NCBI RefSeq assembly: GCF_001522585.2
Contig: NZ_CP013372.1
Coordinates: forward strand, 1,674,001-1,738,000
Direction of reading: 5' to 3'
Source of the DNA: Burkholderia sp. NRF60-BP8
Lineage (GTDB): Bacteria; Pseudomonadota; Gammaproteobacteria; Burkholderiales; Burkholderiaceae
Length of the DNA: 64,000 bases
Shown one piece after another: positions 27,055 to 34,739 of this stretch. Numbering within the stretch: the stretch's first letter is position 1; each line of letters starts with the position of its first letter. The position numbers and the translations under genes are program-made. A model generated the notes under the pieces. It saw only the letters and a program-made list of their open reading frames with translations. It made no database searches and had not been told where the DNA came from.

Positions 27055-28473
27055 TCATCCCAGCGACCTCGGCCAGCATTCGATCGTCACGCGCGTGCCG
27101 GGCGCGGCATTGCCGATCCGCAGCGTGAAATCGTGCACGTTGACGACCGTCGACACGATGCTCAGGCCGAGGCCGGCCCCGGCGAGATGCCCGGTGCGGC
27201 GGCTGCGGTACCGATACCGCAGCACCGCGTCGCGTTCGTCGGCTGCGATGCCCGGGCCGTTGTCGATCACGTCGATGCGCGGGCCGGACGGCGTGTCGTG
27301 AAGTTCCAGGCGCACTGTATCGCCCGCCGTCGTGTACTTGAGCGCGTTGTCGAGCAGGTTGCTCAGCGCCTCGAACAACAGCGCGCGATCGCCGTGAATC
27401 CGCGCCACCGGCTCGACCGACTGCACGAAGTGGATCGCGCGGCTGTCCGCGAGCGGTTCGAACAACTGCCCGATGTCCACCACCAGATCCTCCAGCGACA
27501 GCTCCGCAAATCCGCCGCGCCGCTGCAACGAACCGATTTCGGCGATACGCAGCATCGCCCGGAAACGATCGAGCAACACGTCGGTCTCGTTGCGTGCACG
27601 CGAGACGAGACGCGCCAGCACGGCATCGTCGAACCGCTCCGCGCGCTGCGCCGCCTGCGCGAGCAGCGTGTGCACGTGTGCGAGCGGCGTCCGCAAGTCA
27701 TGCGCGATGCCGTCGCAGACACCCTTTACCTCGTTCATCAACCGCTCGATCTCCTCGAGCATGTGATTGACGAGATGGGACAGCAGATCGATCTCGTCGT
27801 GTCCGCCCACCGGCAGCCGCTGGCCGAGATCGCCCTGCGCAATGCACTGGGTGATGTGCCGAACTTCCTTCAGACGCCGCATTTGCCGCACGCTGAGCAT
27901 CAGGCCGCCCACGACGCCCGTGCCAAGACAGAGCAGCCCGCCGCCGACCAGCGCCTGGATGATCGCCGCGCGGATTCGCAGGATGTGCGTGAGGTCGCGT
28001 CCGAGCACCAGCACGTCGCCGTTTGCACGCCGCTCCGCCATCGTGCGGACGACCGGCGGCACCTGGTCTCCCGCGATCGGCATCGTGTGATCGAGCGTCA
28101 CGCCGCTGCGGTTCGGCTGCAGGCCGGCGGGCAACGCCAGCACGTCGCCGGCAATATGCGTGCCGTCCGCGGTAAAGAGCCCGTAGTAGTTGGTATGCAT
28201 CCGCTCGTGCTCGATCCGGTGCAGGATCGCGGCAGCAAGCTGGTCGTCCCGTATCGAATCGAAATAGATCATCTGCCAATCGATCACCGTGTCGGTTTCC
28301 CGCTCCATGTCGTGCGTGATCACCGATGCGATGAAACCGAGCAGCAGCATGACCGACACGGAGAACGTGACGGCATAGACCGACACCAGCCGAAACGTAC
28401 TCGAGTACCAGCGTCGCGCGGGTGCCGGCTGGACCTGATGGGCGGCGCACGCCGCGGTAGCCGGCTCAGCCAA
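27055..28473 (-). CDS. sensor histidine kinase
   Basis: A 472-residue membrane kinase. TM1 is at about 25-53, the periplasmic sensor at 54-166, TM2 at 167-195, HAMP at 196-250, phospho-acceptor His258 in G-I-A-H-D-L-R-T-P-L, and the HATPase domain with N-L-L-D-N-A-L-K-Y, D-N-G-P-G-I and G-A-G-L-G-L-S-I-V. The likely start is a TTG at 28473 that overlaps the regulator's stop codon by 8 bases; no ATG fits upstream of TM1. It pairs with the regulator at 28466-29212 and may also signal to the orphan regulator at 17420. Confidence 0.93.
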   Translation of the reverse strand: MAEPATAACAAHQVQPAPARRWYSSTFRLVSVYAVTFSVSVMLLLGFIASVITHDMERETDTVIDWQMIYFDSIRDDQLAAAILHRIEHERMHTNYYGLFTADGTHIAGDVLALPAGLQPNRSGVTLDHTMPIAGDQVPPVVRTMAERRANGDVLVLGRDLTHILRIRAAIIQALVGGGLLCLGTGVVGGLMLSVRQMRRLKEVRHITQCIAQGDLGQRLPVGGHDEIDLLSHLVNHMLEEIERLMNEVKGVCDGIAHDLRTPLAHVHTLLAQAAQRAERFDDAVLARLVSRARNETDVLLDRFRAMLRIAEIGSLQRRGGFAELSLEDLVVDIGQLFEPLADSRAIHFVQSVEPVARIHGDRALLFEALSNLLDNALKYTTAGDTVRLELHDTPSGPRIDVIDNGPGIAADERDAVLRYRYRSRRTGHLAGAGLGLSIVSTVVNVHDFTLRIGNAAPGTRVTIECWPRSLG

Positions 28474-29212
28474 GGCGATACCCCGCGCCGCGTACCGTCT
28501 GGATCATCTGCTTCGCATCGGGGGGATCGATCTTCTTGCGCAACCGGCCCATGTGCACTTCGATCAGGTTCGTGCCGGGATCGAAGTGATAGCCCCATAC
28601 GGCCTCGAACAACATCGTCCGCGTAATGGTTTGCCCGGCATTGCGCATCATGTATTCGAGCACGCGATACTCGGTCGGCAACAGCACGATTTCCTCGCCG
28701 TCGCGGAACGCCTTGCGCGAGATCAGGTCGAGCTTGAGGGGGCCGACGACCAGCGTCGTGTCGAACGGAGCCGGCGCGGCCTGGCTCCGGCGCAGCAGCA
28801 CCTCCAGGCGCGCGGCCATTTCCTCGGGGTCGAACGGCTTGGTCAGGTAGTCGTCGCCCCCCGCGCGCAGCCCGCGCACCCGTTCGTCGACATCGCCGAG
28901 CGCGCTCAGCATCAGCACGGGTGTGCGCACGCCGACGCTGCGCATCGTGGTCAGGATCGTGAGGCCATCGACGACCGGCAGCATCCGGTCGAGCGTGATC
29001 ACGTCGAACTCGTTGCCGAGCGCACGCGCCATCCCATCGCGCCCGTTCGCCACCCATTCGACCGTAAAGCCGCGCCCCTCCAGCTCCCTGACTATTTCGT
29101 TCGCGGTGATTTCGTCGTCCTCGATCGTTAGGACGTGCGCGATGGCCGTACGCTCCTCGGCCAGCGTGTCACGCGAGATGGGCTCGTGGCCCGGGGAAGC
29201 GGATGATGCCAT
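28466..29212 (-). CDS. OmpR-family response regulator (kinase partner)
   Basis: A 248-residue regulator. The receiver keeps I-E-D-D, the acceptor Asp in V-I-T-L-D-R-M-L-P and Lys in L-T-K-P-F. The OmpR-type winged helix fills the C-terminus (ends G-A-G-Y-R-L-G). About 25 extra residues precede the receiver; no ATG lies closer, so a shorter start would need a rare codon. Its stop overlaps the kinase start, giving a regulator-kinase operon that probably continues into the pseudo-receiver regulator. It is very similar to the orphan regulator at 17420. Confidence 0.93.
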   Translation of the reverse strand: MASSASPGHEPISRDTLAEERTAIAHVLTIEDDEITANEIVRELEGRGFTVEWVANGRDGMARALGNEFDVITLDRMLPVVDGLTILTTMRSVGVRTPVLMLSALGDVDERVRGLRAGGDDYLTKPFDPEEMAARLEVLLRRSQAAPAPFDTTLVVGPLKLDLISRKAFRDGEEIVLLPTEYRVLEYMMRNAGQTITRTMLFEAVWGYHFDPGTNLIEVHMGRLRKKIDPPDAKQMIQTVRGAGYRLG

Positions 29213-29504
29213 GTACGATTCTCGTCTTCGTCGAAGGGACGTATGCGCGTCGATATCCGACGACCGAACGCGCTCGTGCAGAGCTTATGCGTGCACGCGT
29301 AAAAGATGCACATCGGCTTCGTGAAGAAAGTTTCATATCCGGCAGCATGGCGTCCAGGCCGTCTTCGATCCCGGCCGGTGCGCCGTCGCAACGGAGACCG
29401 GGAACGACGCGGCATGCGGGCCCTTGCGACACGATGCCGTACCGCGACCATTCATGCGCACCGGACGGCGCGACCGGCTGCGAACCGAGCGCCGCAACGC
29501 GCGA

Positions 29505-29714
29505 TCAGCGCGGGCGAGATCGTGTGCCCGATCCGTCCGCACGATGCGACGCGAGATCGCGTGCGGCATCGATCGCGCGATCCGTCCGTTCGGCTTTCGC
29601 ATGCGCGAGCGTCACGTCGGCGATCGCGAGCCCGGTTCCCTGCACCTTCGCGAATGCCGGCAGCGACGCACACATCAGCGCGACCAGTCCAGTCGTCATG
29701 ACCGTCGATTTCAT
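29505..29714 (-). CDS. small periplasmic protein, 69 residues
   Basis: A short exported protein. The signal peptide is residues 1-22 (M-K-S-T-V-M-T-T-G; ends A-F-A) and the mature part is about 47 mostly charged residues. The start at 29714 is chosen because it places the signal peptide at the N-terminus and has a GGGG about 10 bases upstream. It is divergent from the DUF4148 gene at 29987, and the shared 15-bp motif lies between them. The family is not recognised. Confidence 0.55.
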   Translation of the reverse strand: MKSTVMTTGLVALMCASLPAFAKVQGTGLAIADVTLAHAKAERTDRAIDAARDLASHRADGSGTRSRPR

Positions 29715-29867
29715 TGCATTACCCCAGTGTGTACCGCGCGGCGCACGGCATCGATCGAGTGTCGCTCGACGATACGCCGCGGCGCCTAACCATCCGGAAA
29801 CACGCACATGAAGGATTCTTTAGATTCCCATGCGGCAGCCGAGGCATGGACGGAACCGCGCTTGCCT

Positions 29868-29882
29868 AAAACATCTTTCATC
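29868..29882. promoter_or_regulatory. copy 3 of shared motif RAAACNNNYTTCATC
   Basis: AAAACATCTTTCATC, with TAGATA (29897-29902) 15 bases after the TTTCAT. The motif thus covers the -35 position of a promoter reading toward the DUF4148 gene at 29987, as expected for an activator site. Confidence 0.5.
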
Positions 29883-29986
29883 ATCGCGCTGCCGTTTAGA
29901 TAGTCCGCCGTGCCTAATCTTCGTCTCGCGGCCGACGCAGGCATCCTGCCGTACGGCCTCTACCCAACGCTATCCAGGAGCCGAAG

Positions 29987-30292
29987 ATGAATCATCCCGT
30001 CCGTTACGTCGTCTGTGCCGCCATGCTCGCATTGAGCGTCTCCGCGCATGCCGAGACGAAGCTCACGTCGGCGCAATGTCATGACTATCCGTTCGTGCAT
30101 ACGAAAGGCCCGGTCTCTCACCGGCAGCTCGTCAACGAACTGAACGAGCTGGAGTCCGTCGGTTACAACCCGTCGTCCGGCGACGAGAGCAGCTATCCGG
30201 ACGACATCGATTCGGCACAGGCGCGCCTGATGCAGAAGTATCAGCACGATTGTGCCGGTGCAGCCAATACCGTCGCGTCGAACGGCAACTGA
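29987..30292 (+). CDS. DUF4148-like exported protein
   Basis: A 101-residue periplasmic protein. The signal peptide is residues 1-22 (ending A-H-A). The mature part carries the DUF4148-type core S-H-R-Q-L-V-N-E-L-N-E-L-E-S-V-G-Y, then D-I-D-S-A-Q-A-R-L, with two Cys (at about 31 and 89). GGAGCC precedes the ATG. The upstream promoter holds copy 3 of the shared motif. A terminator follows 30 bases after the stop, so it is monocistronic. Confidence 0.8.
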   Translation: MNHPVRYVVCAAMLALSVSAHAETKLTSAQCHDYPFVHTKGPVSHRQLVNELNELESVGYNPSSGDESSYPDDIDSAQARLMQKYQHDCAGAANTVASNGN

Positions 30293-30321
30293 ATCGTCTG
30301 CGGCACACGTTCTCCGAGTTT

Positions 30322-30354
30322 GCGCGCGAGCCTCGCGGCCGCGCGCGTTTTTTT
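30322..30354 (+). terminator. rho-independent terminator after DUF4148 gene
   Basis: GCGCGCG, an 11-base loop, CGCGCGC, one G, then seven T. Confidence 0.8.
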
Positions 30355-30722
30355 GGATTGATGTGACTCGGTCGTCGACGGCACACGCGACCGTGTCCTC
30401 GTGCGCTTTGCCCCGACATTCCGTTCCGATATGTCGACGTGTCACGCGAATAAAATCTTCATGTCAACCGGCGAACGACAGAAAACGACACATCGCAAAG
30501 CGTGCGATACGTCAGATGACTCCGAAGCACCCCTATCTTTGCGCGCGACGTCCATCGCCGCACGAGACTTTCGAATACTGAAAGAGAGTCTTTCCATGAA
30601 CGTTGCGGCGCCCGCTTTTCCTCTGCCTACACTGCTTCGTCCGCCGAGATCGCATTTCGGGACGACATCGACGTCGGTGCCATCCGGCGCCGACTACCCA
30701 ACCACACCATCAGAGCAACGAA
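30355..30722. other. upstream region of porin 3
   Basis: About 370 bases, fairly AT-rich for this genome. CTTTC(N7)GAAAG occurs near 30567-30583. No gene is convincing here; the region should hold the promoter of the porin gene. Confidence 0.35.
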
Positions 30723-31892
30723 ATGAAACGTCAATCTATGAAACCGCGCTGGTTCGCATTCGCGCCGGCACTCCTGCTCGCCGGTGCGGCGCATGCCCAG
30801 CAGAGCATCACGCTGTACGGGCTGATAGACGAAGGGCTCAACTTCACGAGCAACGCAGGCGGCCATCGCGCATGGCAGATGTCGAGCGGAGACACGTTCG
30901 GCAGCCGATGGGGCTTGAAAGGCAGTGAAGACCTGGGCGGCGGCGACAAGGCCATCTTTCAGCTCGAAAACGGCTTCAACGTGAACAGCGGCAAGCTCGG
31001 TCAGGACTCGAGCATGTTCGGCCGCCAGGCGTTCGTGGGCCTGTCGTCTTCACGGTATGGCACGCTCACGCTCGGACGCCAGTACGACACCAGCGTCGAC
31101 GCGCTCGGCTTCGGCGGTATCACGGCGGCCGGCAACTGGGCGGGCGACATCGCTACCCACCCGTTCGACAACGACAATACGGACTGGGATTTCCGCGTCG
31201 ACAATGCCGTCAAATATGTCACTCCGACATACCGCGGACTCACGGCGGAAGCGATGTACGGCTTCAGCAACCAGCCCGGCGGATTCTCGGACAATCGCGT
31301 CTGGGGCGCCACGCTGAACTACCAGAGCGGCAACCTGACCGCGGCGGCGTCCTACCTGAAGCTCGACAATCCGGGGCTCGCCGCGGGTGGCGCGGTCAAC
31401 GGTGGCGATCTCTTCAACGGGTCGTCGCAGCAGGACGTCGGCGTGGCGGCTTCCTACCAGTTTACCCACGTACTCGTCGGCGCCGCGTGGTCCCGTGTCG
31501 ATGTCTACAACCCCACCGGCAATGCATGGATCGACGATTCCACCCTGCAGAACGGCGCGACGTGGAATGCGTGGAAATTCGACAACTTCGAACTCAATGC
31601 TCAGTACTACTTCACTCACGCCCTATGGCTGGGCGCGTCCTACACGTTCACCATCGCGCATCTGTACACGTCCGACACGAAATATGTCCCCAAGTGGCAC
31701 CAGATCGGCATGATGCTCGACTATGACCTGAGCAAGCGCACTTCGCTGTATCTGCAAGGTGCGTGGCAGCATGTCGTCAGCGCTCGTACCGGCACCGGCT
31801 TTGACGAAGCACAGATCGTGGACGCATCGGCTGGCGCGTCGTCCGGGCCGAACCAGATGGTTTATCGCATCGGCATGTTGCATCGCTTCTAG
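30723..31892 (+). CDS. Gram-negative porin, Burkholderia type
   Basis: A 389-residue porin. The signal peptide is residues 1-25 (ending A-H-A), the mature start is Q-Q-S-I-T-L-Y-G-L-I-D-E-G, the loop motif is [11 protein letters not shown], and the C-terminus is L-H-R-F. A second ATG five codons later (30738) is also possible. It is closest in layout to the porin at 11109. It lies at the edge of the envelope-control region, followed by a hairpin and then the polysaccharide-degradation genes. Confidence 0.95.
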   Translation: MKRQSMKPRWFAFAPALLLAGAAHAQQSITLYGLIDEGLNFTSNAGGHRAWQMSSGDTFGSRWGLKGSEDLGGGDKAIFQLENGFNVNSGKLGQDSSMFGRQAFVGLSSSRYGTLTLGRQYDTSVDALGFGGITAAGNWAGDIATHPFDNDNTDWDFRVDNAVKYVTPTYRGLTAEAMYGFSNQPGGFSDNRVWGATLNYQSGNLTAAASYLKLDNPGLAAGGAVNGGDLFNGSSQQDVGVAASYQFTHVLVGAAWSRVDVYNPTGNAWIDDSTLQNGATWNAWKFDNFELNAQYYFTHALWLGASYTFTIAHLYTSDTKYVPKWHQIGMMLDYDLSKRTSLYLQGAWQHVVSARTGTGFDEAQIVDASAGASSGPNQMVYRIGMLHRF

Positions 31893-31902
31893 CCCGCGAT
31901 AC

Positions 31903-31942
31903 GCCCGCACCGGAACCCGCTCGGCGCGGCTTCGGTGCGGGC
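31903..31942. terminator. hairpin after porin 3
   Basis: GCCCGCACCG ... CGGTGCGGGC, 10-bp perfect arms with a 20-base interior, 11 bases after the stop. There is no T-run. Confidence 0.5.
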
Positions 31943-32145
31943 GCCGGCTTGTCGATCGGCATTCGATGCGAATCATCGTCATGAATGCGCTTGATTACAC
32001 GCGGGCACACGTGCTCAGTCCTCGTGCGGGATGCCTTCGATCGGACACGCCGGCGTGCCGGGCGTAGCGCGCGTCAGCGCTTCGACACGGCGACGCGTGC
32101 GCATCGCCGGCCCGGCGTCTGCGTCGCATGAATGCCCGACGGGAA

Positions 32146-32238
32146 CTACCCGATGTCCATCACTGCCTTGCCCGACTGGCGGCGCTCGTCGAGCGCGGCA
32201 TGCGCTTCTTCGGACATGCGGCCGATGTTGCGCTGCTC
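32146..32238 (-). pseudogene. 3' remnant of an MDR-type quinone oxidoreductase gene
   Basis: About 30 codons ending in TAG read like the last segment of a zinc-type alcohol dehydrogenase/quinone oxidoreductase ([22 protein letters not shown]; compare D-A-H-R-L-L-E-S-R-A-T-T-G in the intact gene at 54018). Upstream of this, similarity stops and within about 110 bases the GH74 gene begins its 3' end. The rest of the oxidoreductase gene is missing, so it was probably removed when the neighbouring genes arrived. Confidence 0.5.
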
Positions 32239-32344
32239 GGATCGGACCCGCTGACAAGGACGAGATCCTCGTCCGTGTCGCCGTTCAACCACGCGCTCCG
32301 TCCGGTTGCAAACCGCAACCGGACGGCCGACAGGCCGATCGCCC

Positions 32345-34681
32345 TCAATTGCTGAAGATCAGACCGCGAGCGGCGCCATTGACGTAAATCCGGCCGTATG
32401 TGTTCCAGTCGCCGGCCATCACGCCGGAGTCGCCGAATTGGTGCGTGTCGTCGTTGAAGCGCGCCCACGTTGCGCCGCCGTCGTCGGAATGGTAAATGCC
32501 CCAGACGCCGTTCACCGTGCCTTCCACATAGACCGCGGCCGAGTACGGCGACCCGGTCGGCGCCTTGCCCAACGCGATCACGGTGGCGCCCGGCGTGCCG
32601 TTGACCGACGCAAAGGCGCCGAGCTTCGTCCAGGTCGCCCCCGAGTCCACCGAGTGGTACACGGCGGTGCCGTCGGCCAGCCAAAGATCGCCCTCCGCGT
32701 TCGGATTGACCGCCATCGACGTATCCCGCCACGCATTCCACGCCAGATTCGCGTTCACCGAGCCCTGGCTCAGCGTGAACGTATGGCCGCCGTCGTTCGA
32801 CACGTAGATCTTGCCGCGCTGCCAGCTCCACGACGCACCGCCCGAATCGTACGCATAGACCTTGTTCGGGTTCTGGCGGTCCGCGGCCAGTCGATAGGCA
32901 CGCGGGAAGCCGTTCCAGGTGGCGCCGAACGCCGGCAGGTTGGTCGCCGTCCAGCTGGCGCCATTGTCGGTGGTGTACGACGGCACCGAGTCCGGCGGTG
33001 CCCAGGTCACGTTGTTGCGGGACGAGACCGCCAGGTTGCCCACGTTGCTCTGGCTTGCCGCGGCGCCGTTGGGCAGCGACGCGAAGGTCGCCCAGCTATT
33101 GCCGCCGTCGCCCGACCAGAAGCCCTTGGTGGCATGGCCGTTGGCGTTGTCGACGCCCGCGGCGGCGATGTACGTCGGATCGGACCACGACATATCGGCC
33201 GAATTGCCGCTGCTCCACGTGTTCAACGGGCCTTTCGTCGGCCTCGTCGACAGGTCCGTATTGACCCACGTGCCGATGTCGCCGGCGCTGTTGATGAAGT
33301 TGTACGACGCACCGGGCGGCGCCGTGACGAGCGCGAGCGTCACGGTTTCCTCGAGGTTGTCGACCTTGGGGTTCCAGGTCGGCGTGGGCGACGACGCGTT
33401 CATGGTTTCACAGATACCGCCGCCGTGGACGTGCATGATGTGATCGCGATTGGCGGGGTCGATGGCGACGCTTTCCACCCAGCCGGCGCAACCATCCGAC
33501 GCAGTGCCCGTATGCGGCATGCCGGCCTCGATTTCGCGCCACGTGCTGCCGCCGTCGTCGGACAGCTGGATGGTCTTGCTGGTGTCGCTCCAGCCTGTCA
33601 TGCCCAGTGCGATTCGGGCGGACGAGCCGAGACCGGAGACGGACAGGCCGCCAAAGCCGTTGCCGTTGGAACGGTTGAGCAGCGTCCAGTTGCCGTCGTT
33701 GCTGCCGCCGAACTTGTAGAGATAGCTCGGTCCGCCGATGCCCTGGCCGACGCCCGCGTTGAACACCACGTAGAAGTTGCCGTCGGACGTGCGCACGACG
33801 TGCGGGATGTAGTAGCCGGACACCGTCGGCGGGACGGGCACCGGGGTCCACGAGAAGCCGCCGTTGGTGGACTTGTACAGCGTCGACGTCAGGCCCGCCG
33901 CGTTGGCGTAGTCCGGGGCGACGGTGGCCCACATGATCCAGGTCGGCTGACCGCTACCCTTGCCCGACGTATCGAAGATCACCTGTTCGACGCCGATCGG
34001 GGAATTGCCGCCGCCGATCGTGGTGGAGGACAGACCCGTGACCTGCGCCCACGTGCGGCCCGAATCGGTACTCTTCCACAGGCCGGCCGTGCGCGATCCA
34101 TAGAACAGCGTCGACGGATTGTTCGGGTCCACCTGCAGGCGCTCGCCGGTGGCCCGGCCGTTGTCGTTGCCGCCCACCGGGAACGGTAGATCGTAGTGCG
34201 TCCAGCTGTTGCCACGATCGCTGGAGATGTAGATGCGGCCGTTGTGACCCTGCGTCACGGTAACGCCGGCCATCATGTAGACGAGCTGATCGTCGTTCGG
34301 GTCGAGCGCGAGGCTTTCGATGCCGTGGAAATCACCCTCCCCTGCGCCGAAACCAATGCCGTCGGTGATAGGCGTCCACGTCGAGCTGGTCGCATTCCAG
34401 CGGTATGCGCCGCCAACGTCGGTGCGTGCGTACAGCAGGCTCGCGTTGGTCGGATGATAGATCAGGCCGGTGACGTAGCCGCCCCCGCCCCACTTGACGC
34501 TGGTCCAGCTGGCCGCCGGCTGATTGCTGCCGCTGCCGATTCCGCCGATCTGGCCGCGATTGGCGGCTACATTGGCACCCAAATTGGTCACGCCCGTCGC
34601 GCTATCGGATCCGTCACCACAGCCCCATAACGTACACGCCATCGCCGCAGCGGCAATCCATCGCCGAGAAAACATAGTCAT
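32345..34681 (-). CDS. GH74-family xyloglucanase-like lipoprotein
   Basis: A 778-residue secreted protein. The signal has a lipobox ending at the Cys of T-L-W-G-C. The catalytic region opens with the GH74 pattern W-T-S-V-K-W-G-G-G-G-Y-V-T-G, then L-L-Y-A-R-T-D-V-G-G-A-Y-R-W. Many Asp-box repeats (S-x-D-x-G-x-T-W, e.g. S-S-D-R-G-N-S-W, S-T-D-S-G-R-T-W, S-D-D-G-G-S-T-W) build two seven-bladed propellers. GH74 enzymes cut xyloglucan, a plant cell-wall glucan. AAGGA lies upstream of the ATG at 34681. The alginate-lyase-like gene is 58 bp upstream on the same strand, so the two likely form an operon. Confidence 0.9.
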   Translation of the reverse strand: MTMFSRRWIAAAAMACTLWGCGDGSDSATGVTNLGANVAANRGQIGGIGSGSNQPAASWTSVKWGGGGYVTGLIYHPTNASLLYARTDVGGAYRWNATSSTWTPITDGIGFGAGEGDFHGIESLALDPNDDQLVYMMAGVTVTQGHNGRIYISSDRGNSWTHYDLPFPVGGNDNGRATGERLQVDPNNPSTLFYGSRTAGLWKSTDSGRTWAQVTGLSSTTIGGGNSPIGVEQVIFDTSGKGSGQPTWIMWATVAPDYANAAGLTSTLYKSTNGGFSWTPVPVPPTVSGYYIPHVVRTSDGNFYVVFNAGVGQGIGGPSYLYKFGGSNDGNWTLLNRSNGNGFGGLSVSGLGSSARIALGMTGWSDTSKTIQLSDDGGSTWREIEAGMPHTGTASDGCAGWVESVAIDPANRDHIMHVHGGGICETMNASSPTPTWNPKVDNLEETVTLALVTAPPGASYNFINSAGDIGTWVNTDLSTRPTKGPLNTWSSGNSADMSWSDPTYIAAAGVDNANGHATKGFWSGDGGNSWATFASLPNGAAASQSNVGNLAVSSRNNVTWAPPDSVPSYTTDNGASWTATNLPAFGATWNGFPRAYRLAADRQNPNKVYAYDSGGASWSWQRGKIYVSNDGGHTFTLSQGSVNANLAWNAWRDTSMAVNPNAEGDLWLADGTAVYHSVDSGATWTKLGAFASVNGTPGATVIALGKAPTGSPYSAAVYVEGTVNGVWGIYHSDDGGATWARFNDDTHQFGDSGVMAGDWNTYGRIYVNGAARGLIFSN

Positions 34682-34739
34682 CCGAAAAGTCCTTGAAGGA
34701 AGAGGTCCATCGCAGGGCCCGCCACCGGGCCCTGCGCAA

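Noticed and set aside
32015..32145. Minus-strand frame ending [11 protein letters not shown] beside the oxidoreductase remnant
   Set aside because: It could be another gene end, but it is in a different frame, very short and without a recognised family.
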